Positions 1 through 8,546 are shown, counted from the first letter of the stretch. The stretch is DNA of 61,812 nucleotides from an uncultured Acidobacteriota bacterium (GCA_937870635.1 CALMZP010000099.1:1-61812), one strand, 5' to 3'. Numbers and translations are program-made. The notes: generated from the sequence alone by a model not told the origin.

Positions 1-203
1 GCATATTGCACAGGCCACGGGTCATTGAGGCCAAAGGAGGCGCGCAATGCTTCCTTGGCTTCGTCAGTTACAGTCGAGTCCATCCCCACCATCGCATCGA
101 CAATGTCACCGGGCAAGAGGCGCATCATCACAAAGATGAGCAGGGACATGCCGATCAAGGTCGGGATCAGGATCAGAATACGCCGTAGGAGATATTTGAA
201 CAT
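1..203 (-). CDS. ABC transporter permease, DppB/OppB type (N-terminal fragment, runs off the left edge)
   Basis: The minus strand from the ATG at 203 reads MFKYLLRRILILIPTLIGMS, then a hydrophobic stretch, the family-typical RLLPGD segment and later FGLNDPWPVQY. This is the standard N-terminus of inner-membrane permeases of peptide/nickel importers (BPD transporter family): first transmembrane helix, then periplasmic loop. Only about 67 codons are present. It lies downstream of the solute-binding protein gene on the same strand, the usual order of such operons. Codon use is less GC-biased than in the rest of the window, and the segment lies left of a likely assembly joint, so it may not belong to the main genome. 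Confidence 0.85.
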   Translation of the reverse strand, partial: MFKYLLRRILILIPTLIGMSLLIFVMMRLLPGDIVDAMVGMDSTVTDEAKEALRASFGLNDPWPVQY

Positions 204-259
204 AGCAATCCAGGGTCGTTTGGGTTAGATGCTATTGGAGATCGCTGGTGTCGAAGCCC

Positions 260-320
260 TGTCATGCCGTAGGAATCTCTCGCCCGCAATCACTGGGAGA
301 GAGACCCCTACGGGGTGACA
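260..320. repeat. Imperfect inverted repeat between the two transporter genes
   Basis: Arms 260-281 and 299-320 pair over 22 bases with four mismatches, around a 17-base loop; both outer ends read TGTCA. It sits in the spacer between the binding-protein stop and the permease start. It could be a stabilising or attenuating mRNA hairpin or a dispersed palindrome. Its sequence differs from the palindrome families elsewhere in the window. Confidence 0.6.
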
Positions 321-352
321 AAGGAGCTTAGCGGACTCCTGCCGGATGCGCC

Positions 353-967
353 TTACGCGCTCAACCAGGTGGTGCGTAGACCGGTATGGAAGTCGTTAAA
401 GGCCACATACATATCCTTCACCTCGTTACGGACGGCATGGAATTTATAGGGCTGGCAGATGTAGATATGCGGGGCCTCTTCCAAGACGATCTCCTGGATG
501 CGGCGGATTTGCTCGTGGCGGGTGGCGCTGTCGAGGTTGACGAGCGCTTCTTGATAGAGGCCAACCAACTCCTCATTGCTCCAACCATCACCGTTGTTAA
601 ACCACTTCGCCGCTACGCCCTGGTCGGGTGCGCCAAAGTCGTTGACAAAACGGGTGGGGTCGGGGCGCATCCCGCGGCCCGTGGAACACCAGTCGAAAGT
701 GCCTTCGCCGACGCGTTGGGCAAAAGTGCCGATCTCTTCAGAGATGATCTCGACTTCGATGTTGATGGCGCGCAATTGCTCTTGGACAACCTCGGCGGTT
801 TGGGTGGCGTCGTGGTTGGCAATGGCATAGAGGGTGATGGCAAAACCGTCGGCAAAACCGGCATCCGCCATGAGTTGCTTGGCCCCTTTCAGGTCAAAAG
901 CAAACCAGTTGGCAGCCAATTCGTCGGCAGGAATAAACCAATCGCCAGAGCCGGGCGGGATGGGGCC
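353..967 (-). CDS. Solute-binding protein family 5 (peptide/nickel ABC importer), 5' end missing
   Basis: The minus-strand reading contains [24 protein letters not shown] and a C-terminal lobe with [16 protein letters not shown], the conserved end of extracellular solute-binding family 5 proteins (DppA/OppA/NikA). These bind peptides or similar ligands outside the membrane and hand them to the permease. About 200 of roughly 500-600 expected residues are present. The open frame continues upstream to 1069, but residues before GPIPPG match nothing of the family and are antisense to the next gene, so homology ends near 967. The stop at 353-355 looks genuine, and the permease follows 149 bases downstream. 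Confidence 0.85.
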   Translation of the reverse strand, partial: GPIPPGSGDWFIPADELAANWFAFDLKGAKQLMADAGFADGFAITLYAIANHDATQTAEVVQEQLRAINIEVEIISEEIGTFAQRVGEGTFDWCSTGRGMRPDPTRFVNDFGAPDQGVAAKWFNNGDGWSNEELVGLYQEALVNLDSATRHEQIRRIQEIVLEEAPHIYICQPYKFHAVRNEVKDMYVAFNDFHTGLRTTWLSA

Positions 968-985
968 GCTCGACTCGGTGTTCGC
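965..985. other. Abrupt joint between unrelated sequences (probable assembly chimera)
   Basis: Two genes on opposite strands both lose their 5' ends here: the solute-binding protein (minus) ends its homology at about 967, and the plus-strand gene to 1868 is already in mid-protein by about 975. Base composition and codon use change from moderate to high GC at the same point. No transposase, repeat, integrase or att-like site is visible. A chimeric contig end is the simplest reading; a genuine rearrangement breaking two genes at once is the alternative. Confidence 0.6.
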
Positions 986-1868
986 GCGCTTTCCGCCGCG
1001 CCCGGGCAACGAAGCATTCGCGAAGTTCAAAGCCCTCGGCAGCGCTGTGCCGGCGAACGAGGCCATCACAGGGTACGTGGCGCGCGAGGTCGCGAAGGGC
1101 GAGATGACGATCGGTCAGCCACCGGCGCTCTCAGATGTCTCCGCGATCCGCGATCTGCTTCTGCGCGAGCAGATCGTGTGGGAGCGGCGGGACGAGGAGG
1201 TCGGCGACGCTCAGACTTCCGAGATGCGAGGAGTCGTGATGACGGTCGCCCGGCAGCTCGTCGCGCACGGTCTGTCGAAGGCTCGCGCGAACGACCCCGC
1301 GGCGTGGGACGACCTGCACGCGGTGTGGAAGCTCGCGCGGGCGCTGGGTGGGCAGCCTCAGGTGATGACGCAGACCGCGGCCATGTCGATGGCGCGGATG
1401 ATCAACGCTGTCGCGTGGAAAATGCCGCTTCCCCCGCCGGCGTGGTTCGCCGAGGTCCAGGGGAGGGACGTCGTGCGGCCGCTGCTGGAGGCGTTTCAGC
1501 ATCAGTCGGCCTCTTACTGGGCGGACGGCGCGCAAATCTTTCCTACGAAGTCGCTCGCATCGTCCGTGGAGCACGATCGCCTCATCGCCGCGGAGTTGTT
1601 CGCTCTCACCCGGTGCGATGTGACGCCCCGTCCGAACGAACTGGGGGTGGACCTGACCTCGGTGTGGCGCCGAGCCTTCCGCTATCGCGCCGAGCGCGAG
1701 GCCACCGCGAACGCGCTGCGCGTGAGGGAAGGGAAGCCTATCGAAGAAAAATCGGCGTGCAGCGACGGCGGCTGGAGCTTCGACGGGACGACGCTCCGCT
1801 TCAGCCGGGACATTCCGTCGACGACGAGCGAAAGCCCGATGCCGCTCGTGCTGAAGTTGAAAGACTGA
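972..1868 (+). CDS. Hypothetical protein, 5'-truncated at the joint
   Basis: A GC-rich coding frame of about 298 codons ends at a TGA at 1866-1868. The visible part is a soluble, mostly helical protein with segments such as [18 protein letters not shown] and [19 protein letters not shown] and a beta-rich end. No membrane segment is seen. I do not recognise a family. The frame stays open upstream through the antisense of the binding-protein gene, which is probably spurious, so the true N-terminus is not in this window. The next plus-strand gene starts 226 bases later, behind a repeat block. Confidence 0.6.
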   Translation, partial: DSVFARFPPRPGNEAFAKFKALGSAVPANEAITGYVAREVAKGEMTIGQPPALSDVSAIRDLLLREQIVWERRDEEVGDAQTSEMRGVVMTVARQLVAHGLSKARANDPAAWDDLHAVWKLARALGGQPQVMTQTAAMSMARMINAVAWKMPLPPPAWFAEVQGRDVVRPLLEAFQHQSASYWADGAQIFPTKSLASSVEHDRLIAAELFALTRCDVTPRPNELGVDLTSVWRRAFRYRAEREATANALRVREGKPIEEKSACSDGGWSFDGTTLRFSRDIPSTTSESPMPLVLKLKD

Positions 1869-1870
1869 CT

Positions 1871-2050
1871 GTGCTTGGTGCTTGGTGCTGAGACCGCGGT
1901 CACTCCGCCACGTCATCCTGAGGCGCGAAGACGCCGAAGGATCTCAAGTTACGTAACCTGAGATGCAACGCCCGCGCTTCGCCGGCTCTCAGGATGACGT
2001 GAACACCGACCAACGGCACCAAGCACCAGGCACCAGGCACCAGGCACCGA
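1871..2050. repeat. Composite intergenic repeat: 7-base arrays enclosing a CACGTCATCCTGAG palindrome
   Basis: Left array 1871-1890 repeats a TTGGTGC-type word with period 7. Right array 2015-2050 repeats GCACCAG/GCACCAA with the same period and is its reverse complement. Between them, 1909-2001 is a palindrome starting CACGTCATCCTGAG and ending CTCAGGATGACGTG. The whole spacer can fold as one hairpin. The same nested design recurs at 6542-6765 and 28023-28220. Confidence 0.85.
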
Positions 2051-2094
2051 GACGATGGGTAGGACAATTCTCCTCTCCGTCACTCCTTTGTTGA

Positions 2095-2925
2095 GTGGCC
2101 TTCGTCCGGGCATCGATCGTCCTGCTCCTGCTGGCGCCTGTCATCGCGTGCCGCACGACCACGCGCGCGGATGTGGGTGCGCTCGCCACCCGCGGTGCGG
2201 CAACCGGTGAGCGGCTCGCACTTTTCTACGAATCACTCGCGCGCGACACCGTCGACACGTGGGAACTGACCGCGTTCCGGCGCGGCTTCGTCAAATTGCC
2301 GGCGAGCGAGGTCGATACCAGGAAAGAGTTCGAGCAGCAGCACGCCGCTCTCCGGTCCCGTGCCCGCCTGGCTCGCCGCCTCGGCAACGTCTACGAAGCG
2401 CTCGGACGCTCCGCCGGATATGACGCCGGCAGCGCGATCGCGAGGGAAGTCCACGCTCTCGACGACGAGCTTCGGGCGATCGCCGACACACCCCTCGACG
2501 AGCCTCTCACGAAAAACATCGTCGACCGGCTCATCGCAATCGTGGCGGACTGGCGACAGAACCGCGACCTGAAGCGGGGCGCAGCGCTGCTCGCACCGAT
2601 CGCTACGGGCATGCAGGAGTTGTTCAAGACGGAGCGCGAGCTCTACCGCGATATCGCACGCGATCGCGCGGACAAGTATCGGCAGGTTGCCACCGAGCTC
2701 GTCGACGCGAAGGCGGTGGTGAGCACCGCGCTGGTCGACCGCGTGCTCGCGTCGTACGAGCTGTCGTGGCCCGAGGGGAGGGTGCCGTTCGAGGACGAGC
2801 GGACGATCGCAGGAGTCATAGAGCTCATCGAGGCACGATCGCGGACGTTCGCCGCGGGACAGGAGGATGAGCTGGAGGCGGTAGCGAGAGCGCTCACAGC
2901 GCTGGTGGAGGCTCACGAGAGATGA
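2095..2925 (+). CDS. Predicted lipoprotein, alpha-helical, unknown function
   Basis: Translation from the GTG at 2095 gives 276 residues with a type II signal peptide: a hydrophobic run (SIVLLLLAPVIAC) and a lipobox Cys at about position 19. The mature part is charged and helical, with possible coiled-coil character. I recognise no family. It is the first gene of a tightly coupled plus-strand cassette: its TGA overlaps the next ATG by 4 bases (ATGA), and that gene in turn overlaps a metalloprotease gene. It may be the membrane-anchored part of a small protease module (inference). The GTG directly follows a repeat block and no strong Shine-Dalgarno site is visible. Confidence 0.7.
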   Translation: MAFVRASIVLLLLAPVIACRTTTRADVGALATRGAATGERLALFYESLARDTVDTWELTAFRRGFVKLPASEVDTRKEFEQQHAALRSRARLARRLGNVYEALGRSAGYDAGSAIAREVHALDDELRAIADTPLDEPLTKNIVDRLIAIVADWRQNRDLKRGAALLAPIATGMQELFKTERELYRDIARDRADKYRQVATELVDAKAVVSTALVDRVLASYELSWPEGRVPFEDERTIAGVIELIEARSRTFAAGQEDELEAVARALTALVEAHER

Positions 2926-3254
2926 CTGACCTTCAAATCTACAGGGCTCTCCGGAACCAGTTCCGTTCGATCGACGAGAACGTGGACGCGCTCGCCAAGC
3001 GATGTGAGACGTTCGCGCAGTCGAAGCAGCTCGTCGATGAGTGGCTCCAGGCGCAACGGAACTATGTCGAGGGGCGCAACCGGATGTTCGACAAGAACTC
3101 GAAGAAGGTGAAGGAGCTGTACGAGCAGCTGGGCGAGGCGCAGAAAGACATCGATGCCGCTCTGAAGAGCCTCAAGCGCATCGCGGCGGTTCTCGACAAG
3201 ATCGGTGACGCGGTGCGCATCGGTACGTCGCTCGTGAGCCTGGGGCACGTCTGA
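2922..3254 (+). CDS. Small coiled-coil protein, unknown function
   Basis: This 110-residue hydrophilic protein is rich in Lys, Glu, Gln and Leu with heptad-like spacing (LYEQLGEAQKDIDAALKSL at about 65-83) and has no signal peptide or membrane segment. It starts at an ATG overlapping the preceding stop (ATGA) and its TGA overlaps the ATG of the metalloprotease gene (TGATG), so three products are probably made together. No family is recognised. A cytoplasmic adaptor or chaperone for the protease is one possibility, which is inference from position only. Confidence 0.65.
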   Translation: MTDLQIYRALRNQFRSIDENVDALAKRCETFAQSKQLVDEWLQAQRNYVEGRNRMFDKNSKKVKELYEQLGEAQKDIDAALKSLKRIAAVLDKIGDAVRIGTSLVSLGHV

Positions 3255-4543
3255 TGGCGGTGAAAAAGACGACGATCCTCGCCTGGGATGATGACCCCGC
3301 TTCGGTGGCCAGGGTAAAGCCGGCACGCCGTCCACCGGCGACGCTGTCGAGGCTCAAGCTGCCGGTGGTGATCAGCGGGAAGGCGCCGAAAGCGGGCGTC
3401 TATGCCGTCGGATCGGACGAGTTCCGCCATTGGACCGCCGCTGATGCGCTCGCGCGGGCCGTTCGGTTCTGGGCGCCGCTCGCCCCGAAGCGGACGAAAT
3501 GGCAGACCGGCGCGAAGCTTCCTGTCCAGCTCAATGCCGGCAGCGATCTGAACGCCTACTACGCGCGGGGCGGGTTCGATTACGACCCCGGGCTGTCGTT
3601 CTTTCACTACGTCGTCGCAGGCCAGGATGTCTATTCGGGCGAGAGTCCAGACATCGCCACGCACGAGCTCGGGCACGCCATGCTCGACGCCATCAAGCCC
3701 GACCTGTGGGATGCAGCCTCCGTGGAGGCGGCGTCGTTCCATGAATCGTTCGGTGACATTTCCGCCGTGCTGTCCGGCCTGCAGATTCCGGCACTGCGCG
3801 AGGCCGTTCTTCGCGACACCGACAGCCGGATCCACCGGTCGTCACGCGTATCCCGGCTGGCCGAGCAGATGGGATGGGCCGTGCGCCAGCTCGACCCGGG
3901 TGCGGCCGAGGCGGATTGCCTGCGCAACGCGGTCAACAACTTTTTCTATCGCGATCCCGATCGGCTGCCCCCGACGTCTCCCGCGGCACAATTGTCGTCG
4001 GAGCCGCATTCCTTCTCGCGCGTGTTCACCGGGGCATTCGTCGAGATGCTCGCCGGGATGTTCATCGTGCGCGGTGATCTGAAAGCGGCGGCGCGCGACG
4101 CCGGGCAGATTCTCGTTGACGCGATCGTCGCCGCCCCGATCGTACCGAACTATTTTCGCCAGATCGCCACCTACTGCATCCGCGCCGACGAGAAGCGGTT
4201 TGCCAGAAAGTATCGGAGTGTCATCCAGGGCGGTTTCGTGCGCCGGGGGATCCTGCCGCTGGGGTTTCCTAAGAGGGTCATCGGAGGAGGCGTGCGCCTT
4301 CGGGTCATTCGCGGCCGCAGCTATGGGCTGACGGAGCCGCTCATGGTGCTGGCCCCGGAGCAGCACGCCGCTGAATCGTTTCTCGACGATCTCATTCAGC
4401 GGGGGCGGGTCGATATGCGCGCAGCGCGCGGGAACGAGAACGCGATGGTCGTGCAGCCATTCATCCGCAAGACTCACATCATGGTGCGGGAGGGAGGCAA
4501 GCTCGTGCTGCGGCGCAGGATGTTCGACTGCGGGTTCGAATGA
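3254..4543 (+). CDS. Zinc metalloprotease-like protein with HELGH motif (gluzincin, M4/M36-like)
   Basis: The 429-residue product carries HELGH at 137-141 and a downstream HESFGD with Glu at 164, matching the HExxH plus distal Glu zinc site of thermolysin/fungalysin-type gluzincins. No signal peptide or propeptide is evident, so it may act in the cytoplasm or leave the cell by an unusual route. The C-terminal ~130 residues (from about 300) are basic, beta-rich and not recognised. It is translationally coupled to the coiled-coil gene upstream, downstream of the lipoprotein. Fold and metal site are well supported; substrate is unknown. Confidence 0.75.
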   Translation: MAVKKTTILAWDDDPASVARVKPARRPPATLSRLKLPVVISGKAPKAGVYAVGSDEFRHWTAADALARAVRFWAPLAPKRTKWQTGAKLPVQLNAGSDLNAYYARGGFDYDPGLSFFHYVVAGQDVYSGESPDIATHELGHAMLDAIKPDLWDAASVEAASFHESFGDISAVLSGLQIPALREAVLRDTDSRIHRSSRVSRLAEQMGWAVRQLDPGAAEADCLRNAVNNFFYRDPDRLPPTSPAAQLSSEPHSFSRVFTGAFVEMLAGMFIVRGDLKAAARDAGQILVDAIVAAPIVPNYFRQIATYCIRADEKRFARKYRSVIQGGFVRRGILPLGFPKRVIGGGVRLRVIRGRSYGLTEPLMVLAPEQHAAESFLDDLIQRGRVDMRAARGNENAMVVQPFIRKTHIMVREGGKLVLRRRMFDCGFE

Positions 4544-4596
4544 ATTGAGTATTGAGAACGAGAATGGACTTCTCAGTTCTCAATTCTCAATTCAGA
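4541..4596. repeat. 7-base-period inverted repeat between convergent genes
   Basis: The spacer reads as ATTGAG/ATTGAGA words on the left and TTCTCAG, TTCTCAA, TTCTCAA on the right, with period 7 and mutual reverse complementarity. It begins at the metalloprotease stop and reaches into the stop codon of the helicase gene, so it fills the whole convergent spacer and could act as a bidirectional terminator hairpin. Confidence 0.75.
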
Positions 4597-6496
4597 ACCT
4601 CTTCTTACCTGGCTTCTTGAACTTGTCGAAGGCGCCGCCCTTGCGCGGCGGTTTGTCGTCGCGCGAATAGGGCTTCGCGCCGCGCGATGGCCGATCGTCG
4701 CGCGCGTACGGTTTCGCAGCGCGGGGCGGGCGATCGTCGCGCGCGTACGGTTTGGCGAAGGGTCGGGTGGCGCGAACGCCGCTTTCGCTCTCATCGCGTC
4801 GTACCGGCGGCCTCGGTCTCGGCCTCTCATCCCGCGCATAGCCTGGCCGCGCCGGGGATCGGTCGCGCCGCGCCGGCATCGCGTCATCGCCGGGCCCGGC
4901 TTTTCGAAGGTTCACCGAGCGGCCGCGGAAGCGAGCCCTCGACACTTTCTCGATCACCAGATCTGCGGACTCGGATGGGACGGTGACGAAGGTGACGTCG
5001 TCGCGGATGTCGATCGGCCCGATGTCGCGCCCCGCGATTCCGGCCTCGTTCGCGATCGATCCGACGACATCCGCCGGACGCACGCCGTCGCGCTTGCCGA
5101 CGTCCATCCGCAGGCGCGTGCCGCCTTCGATCGATTCCTGCCGCGACACGGGAGGCCTGAAGGGCGCAGCCGCAACTTCGGGTTCCTTCGCGACGGCGAG
5201 GGGACGCGTGGAGCTGGCCATCCGGGCCAGCGCCGCCGCGATCTCGGCCATGTCGTGCGGCCCTTCCTCCGCCAGCTGTTCCACTAGCTGCAGATGGAGG
5301 TCGAGATCGCCCTCGCCGATCGCCTTCCGGATCGTCTCCTTGAGCTGCGTGACGCGGCGTGCGGCAACGTCGGCCTGCGTCGGCATCTTCATCGGCTTGA
5401 TCGAGGTCTTCGTGTATTTCTCGATCTCGCGCATCATCCGCCGCTCGCGCGGGGTGATGAAGAGGGTCGCCAGTCCCGTGCGCCCGGCACGCCCCGTCCG
5501 CCCGATGCGGTGCACGTACGCTTCGACGTCGTACGGGATGTCGTAGTTGATGACGTGGGAGATCTGTTCGACGTCGAGCCCGCGCGCGGCGACATCCGTG
5601 GCCACGACGATCTCGACCTGCCCGGCGCGAAGACGGCGGATGACCGCCTCGCGCTCGTTCTGCTTCATGTCGCCGTGCATCGCCTCGGCCGCGAACCCGC
5701 GGCCTTCCAGGCGCTCGGCGAGCTCCGCGGCGCCATTCTTCGTCCGCCGGAAGATGAGGACCGCGTCGTACTCCTCGAGCTCCAGGATCTGCGTCAGCGC
5801 CTCGAGCTTCTGCGCCTCGGACACATTGAGGAACCGCTGCTCGATCATCGGCGCGGTCATCGTCTTGTGCTCGATCTCGATCCGCTCGGCGTCCGGCATG
5901 TGCTTCTTCGCGATGCGCAGCACTTCGGGCGGCATCGTCGCCGAGAAGAGCGCGATCTGCCGCGTGGATGGCATCGAGCTGAGAATCTTCTCCACGTCGT
6001 CGATGAAGCCCATCTTCAGCATCTCGTCTGCTTCGTCGAGGACAACCATCTGGATCGCGTCGAGCCGGAGGCTCTTGCGATCGAGCACGTCGATGAGCCG
6101 TCCGGGCGTGCCGACGACGATCTGCACGCCGCGCTCGAGGCGTTTGAGCTGATGGACGATCGGCGCTCCGCCGTAGACGGGGAGGACCGCCAGCCCCTTC
6201 ATCCCGGCCGCATACGTATGAAACGCCTCGGCGACCTGCATCGCGAGCTCGCGCGTGGGGGTGAGAACGAGAGCCTGCGTATTACGGCTCTCGGGGTCGA
6301 TCTTCTGAAGGATCGGCAGGGCGAAGGCGGCCGTCTTGCCGGTGCCGGTCTGGGCCTGACCGATGACGTCACGCCCGGCGAGGAGGGACGGGATCGTCCG
6401 GCCCTGGACGGGCGTCGGCGCCTCGTATCCGAGGGCGGTGAGGGTCTGCAGGAGTGAGTCGCGCAGGCCGAGAGAGGCGAAAGTCGTTTCTGCCAT
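4592..6496 (-). CDS. deaD: DEAD-box ATP-dependent RNA helicase, DeaD/CsdA type
   Basis: The 634-residue protein has the full DEAD-box core: Walker A AQTGTGKT at 48-55, DEAD at 154-157, SAT at 185-187 and HRIGRTGR at 329-336. From about 465 to 540 lies a DbpA-type RNA-binding domain (GTRLRMDVGKRDGVRPADVV), and the tail is a basic, Arg/Asp-rich low-complexity repeat (YARDDRPPR, YARDDRPSR, YSRDDKPPR). This layout matches CsdA/DeaD helicases, which unwind structured RNA in ribosome assembly, mRNA decay and cold adaptation. The start is the ATG at 6496, followed by a normal Q-motif region. It is transcribed alone and converges with the metalloprotease cassette. Confidence 0.95.
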   Translation of the reverse strand: MAETTFASLGLRDSLLQTLTALGYEAPTPVQGRTIPSLLAGRDVIGQAQTGTGKTAAFALPILQKIDPESRNTQALVLTPTRELAMQVAEAFHTYAAGMKGLAVLPVYGGAPIVHQLKRLERGVQIVVGTPGRLIDVLDRKSLRLDAIQMVVLDEADEMLKMGFIDDVEKILSSMPSTRQIALFSATMPPEVLRIAKKHMPDAERIEIEHKTMTAPMIEQRFLNVSEAQKLEALTQILELEEYDAVLIFRRTKNGAAELAERLEGRGFAAEAMHGDMKQNEREAVIRRLRAGQVEIVVATDVAARGLDVEQISHVINYDIPYDVEAYVHRIGRTGRAGRTGLATLFITPRERRMMREIEKYTKTSIKPMKMPTQADVAARRVTQLKETIRKAIGEGDLDLHLQLVEQLAEEGPHDMAEIAAALARMASSTRPLAVAKEPEVAAAPFRPPVSRQESIEGGTRLRMDVGKRDGVRPADVVGSIANEAGIAGRDIGPIDIRDDVTFVTVPSESADLVIEKVSRARFRGRSVNLRKAGPGDDAMPARRDRSPARPGYARDERPRPRPPVRRDESESGVRATRPFAKPYARDDRPPRAAKPYARDDRPSRGAKPYSRDDKPPRKGGAFDKFKKPGKKRF

Positions 6497-6541
6497 GCAA
6501 AAGGGGCGTCCAGCGACGCGCCGCGCATTATGGCCCTTTTC

Positions 6542-6765
6542 CGTTAACCGTTAACCGTTAACCGTTAACCGTGGACCGGCGACCAGTAATAACGTCACCC
6601 CTGAGCCGCGAAGACGGCGAAGGGCCTCGAGATGCGCAGCTTGAAATCCTTCGCCGTCTTCTCAGGATGACGTGGGGCTGGTTACGCTCTCAGCGGTTAA
6701 CGGTTAACGGTTAACGGTTAACGGTTAACGGTTAACGGTTAACGGTTAACGGTTAACGGTTAACG
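6542..6765. repeat. Composite intergenic repeat: CGTTAAC arrays enclosing an ACGTCACCCCTGAG palindrome
   Basis: The left array 6542-6569 has four CGTTAAC units; the right array 6694-6765 has about ten GTTAACG units, its reverse complement. The palindrome 6592-6673 between them begins ACGTCACCCCTGAG and ends CTCAGGATGACGT. The unit counts differ strongly between arms, as expected of slippage. This explains the 306-base gap between the helicase and glycine-zipper genes; no gene is seen there. Confidence 0.9.
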
Positions 6766-6802
6766 GGACAGGACCGCATCTAGCGGTCCTGTCCTGAAGA
6801 AG

Positions 6803-7555
6803 CTAGCGTCCGTCGCGGTCGGCATCGCCGGGGATCTTGCGCTCGGCTGCATGCCATGCATCTTTGGCGGCGAGCTTGGCGCGGTCCCACGTCAGGCGGG
6901 AGTCGCCTTTGATGCGGTCCCATCCGCTCGCGAATTCGTTCTCGGCGCTGGCGTCCCAGGTCCGTTTTGGATTCTGGTGGCGCAGGTACGTGCCGTAGCG
7001 ATACGCGGAGCGGTAGTCGCGGTCGTAGTCGAAGTTCTTGTCGACGTAATCGCGCGTCTTGTACTGATCGCGCCAGCTGCGGTCCGTGTTCTCGTAGGTG
7101 CGGAACGTGTTGTCGGTGCGCTCCCAGGCGTTGCGAGTTGCGGTGCGCGCCTTGTCCCAGGCAAGGGAGGAGGAACCTTTGACCTTGTCCCAGCCCTCTT
7201 TCAGCTCGTTCTCGAGGCGGTCGTCCCAGCGGCGGTCGCGAATCCGGGAGCGGCTTTCCCAACCATATTTATAGGCCGGGCCGTAATCGTTCCATTCGTC
7301 GGGGTTGTGGCGGCCGCGCCAGTAGGTTTCTTCACCGGTCGGATCGACCATTTCTCCGGCAGCGTGTCCTGCCGCACCCCCGGCGATCGCGCCAATGGCG
7401 CCACCGACGAGCATTCCGATCGGTCCTCCGATCGCGCCGATCGCGGCGCCTGCGGCGGCGCCGCCGGCCGATCCCACTCCCGTTCCTACCGGGTGTGAGC
7501 CGGGTTCTTTGGTAATCGGATCTCGATTCATGTCTCGGTCTCTTGTGTCCGCCAT
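6803..7555 (-). CDS. Glycine-zipper protein with duplicated aromatic/charged repeat
   Basis: The start is the ATG at 7555, behind a good AGGAGG at 7-bp spacing; the frame is open 14 codons further upstream. The 250-residue product has a Gly/Ala-rich zipper at about 28-66 (GAIGGPIGMLVGGAIGAIAG), typical of membrane-inserting glycine-zipper proteins. It then has two imperfect repeats of about 55 residues: YKYGWES...WDKVKGSSSLAWDKART and YRYGTYL...WDRIKGDSRLTWDRAKL. There is no classical signal peptide. Such proteins are often stress- or envelope-associated, but no precise role can be given. Confidence 0.75.
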   Translation of the reverse strand: MADTRDRDMNRDPITKEPGSHPVGTGVGSAGGAAAGAAIGAIGGPIGMLVGGAIGAIAGGAAGHAAGEMVDPTGEETYWRGRHNPDEWNDYGPAYKYGWESRSRIRDRRWDDRLENELKEGWDKVKGSSSLAWDKARTATRNAWERTDNTFRTYENTDRSWRDQYKTRDYVDKNFDYDRDYRSAYRYGTYLRHQNPKRTWDASAENEFASGWDRIKGDSRLTWDRAKLAAKDAWHAAERKIPGDADRDGR

Positions 7556-7689
7556 GTGAATCCTCCTTGCGCAGATGCGCAGGAGGGGAGAGTGCAATGT
7601 AGTGACCAGTTATTAGTAGTGTTGAGCGCGCCAGGTTTGCACGGTTCGTGCAGTTATTTGACGCACTAGCAGTCGTCCGGAGGATTCCC

Positions 7690-8121
7690 TTGTTGAAGAA
7701 CGGTGTCGTGGTGGTTGTGTTCGTGGTCGCGCTCGCAGGTTGCGGGGGCGAGGAAGATCGTCGAAACGTCAGTACGCACGCGGTGTTCAGCGAGCCTGCA
7801 CGCGATCTTTACGCACTGGGAACGACGGTGACCCGTGAAGGCGCTGTGCCGGCGGACTCGACCGGCGAAACCTTCCCGCGCGGTGGCGAGGTCTATCTGT
7901 CGGTCAATGTTCAGGGTGCGAGCGTCGAGCAGGAAATCGAAGTGGAATGGGTCGCAGCCAGTGGCCGCGTCATGCGGCGCGATCAGGTGGAAGTCCCGCA
8001 AGGCTCGCGATGGGCAGCGTTCTCATCAGGAAAAACCCACGCCTGGCCACCCGGCGAGCACCGAGCGGTGGTGACGATCAATGGCCGGCGCGTCAGCGAA
8101 CGGCAGTTTTCGCTGCTCTGA
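7690..8121 (+). CDS. Predicted lipoprotein, small beta-rich exported protein
   Basis: I prefer the TTG at 7690 because a GGAGG at 7678-7682 lies at good spacing and the product then starts MLKNG followed by a clean hydrophobic segment and lipobox LAGC. A GTG at 7648 in frame would add 14 residues. The mature domain is about 120 residues, beta-rich (EVYLSVNVQG, VEVPQGSRWAAFSSG), and ends in GEHRAVVTINGRRVSERQF, reminiscent of immunoglobulin-like modules. No family is assigned. It is divergent from the glycine-zipper gene, with 134 bases between starts. Confidence 0.65.
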   Translation: MLKNGVVVVVFVVALAGCGGEEDRRNVSTHAVFSEPARDLYALGTTVTREGAVPADSTGETFPRGGEVYLSVNVQGASVEQEIEVEWVAASGRVMRRDQVEVPQGSRWAAFSSGKTHAWPPGEHRAVVTINGRRVSERQFSLL

Positions 8122-8151
8122 GCTGACCGAGAAGACGGAACGACCCTCACC

Positions 8152-8270
8152 GCCGCAGAGAAAGTTGAAGGCCCTCCGCGTCCCCTCCGCGTTCTCTGCG
8201 TCTCTGCGGTTGCTTTTCGATCTTCAGGGCGCGAGGGATCACATCGTGTTCATCGTTCATCGTTCAGCGA
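8152..8270. repeat. Degenerate hairpin and single 7-base array
   Basis: 8152-8215 holds a weak inverted repeat (CCGCAGAGA against TCTCTGCGG). 8246-8269 holds three tandem GTTCATC/GTTCAGC units, period 7, which also encode the last residues of the small minus-strand gene ending at 8250. It looks like a worn, one-armed relative of the 7-base hairpins found in other spacers. Confidence 0.5.
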
Positions 8271-8540
8271 TTCGCCTGTCACTCCGATCGGAACAACCCC
8301 CTCTTTTGGCGTCGATCCCCGTTTCCGGCTCGCCTCGATCTTGGCTTCCCCGGCGTCGCCGGCATTGATGACCTGCGTCGTCATCTGTGCGCGCGCGCTT
8401 GCCAGGTAAACCTTGACCCCTTTTTCCGCGTAGATCTGCGCGATCTGCAGCTCGTCGGCATCGATGACGATGTAATCGTCGATCCGATTGGAGTGGATGG
8501 CGAACCTGCCGTTCGCCTGCCGGTGAATGCGCCAGGCCAT
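8250..8540 (-). CDS. Small hypothetical protein (96 aa), last gene of the LemA/M48 operon
   Basis: The ATG at 8540 lies 6 bases after the stop of the M48 protease gene, so the two are probably co-transcribed. The product is hydrophilic with a short beta-rich start (FAIHSNRIDDYIVIDADELQ) that resembles a small sensory or scaffold domain, and a Lys/Gly-rich end. The final residues are encoded by a 7-base tandem repeat, so the natural C-terminus may have been altered by repeat expansion. No family recognised. Confidence 0.55.
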   Translation of the reverse strand: MAWRIHRQANGRFAIHSNRIDDYIVIDADELQIAQIYAEKGVKVYLASARAQMTTQVINAGDAGEAKIEASRKRGSTPKEGVVPIGVTGESLNDER

Positions 8541-8546
8541 GCGTGA

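Noticed and set aside
6694-6765. Tandem GTTAACG array as a CRISPR array or telomere-like repeat.
   Set aside because: No spacers between units, no cas genes, and the unit has period 7 with an inverted partner 100 bases away. A telomere would be at a replicon end.
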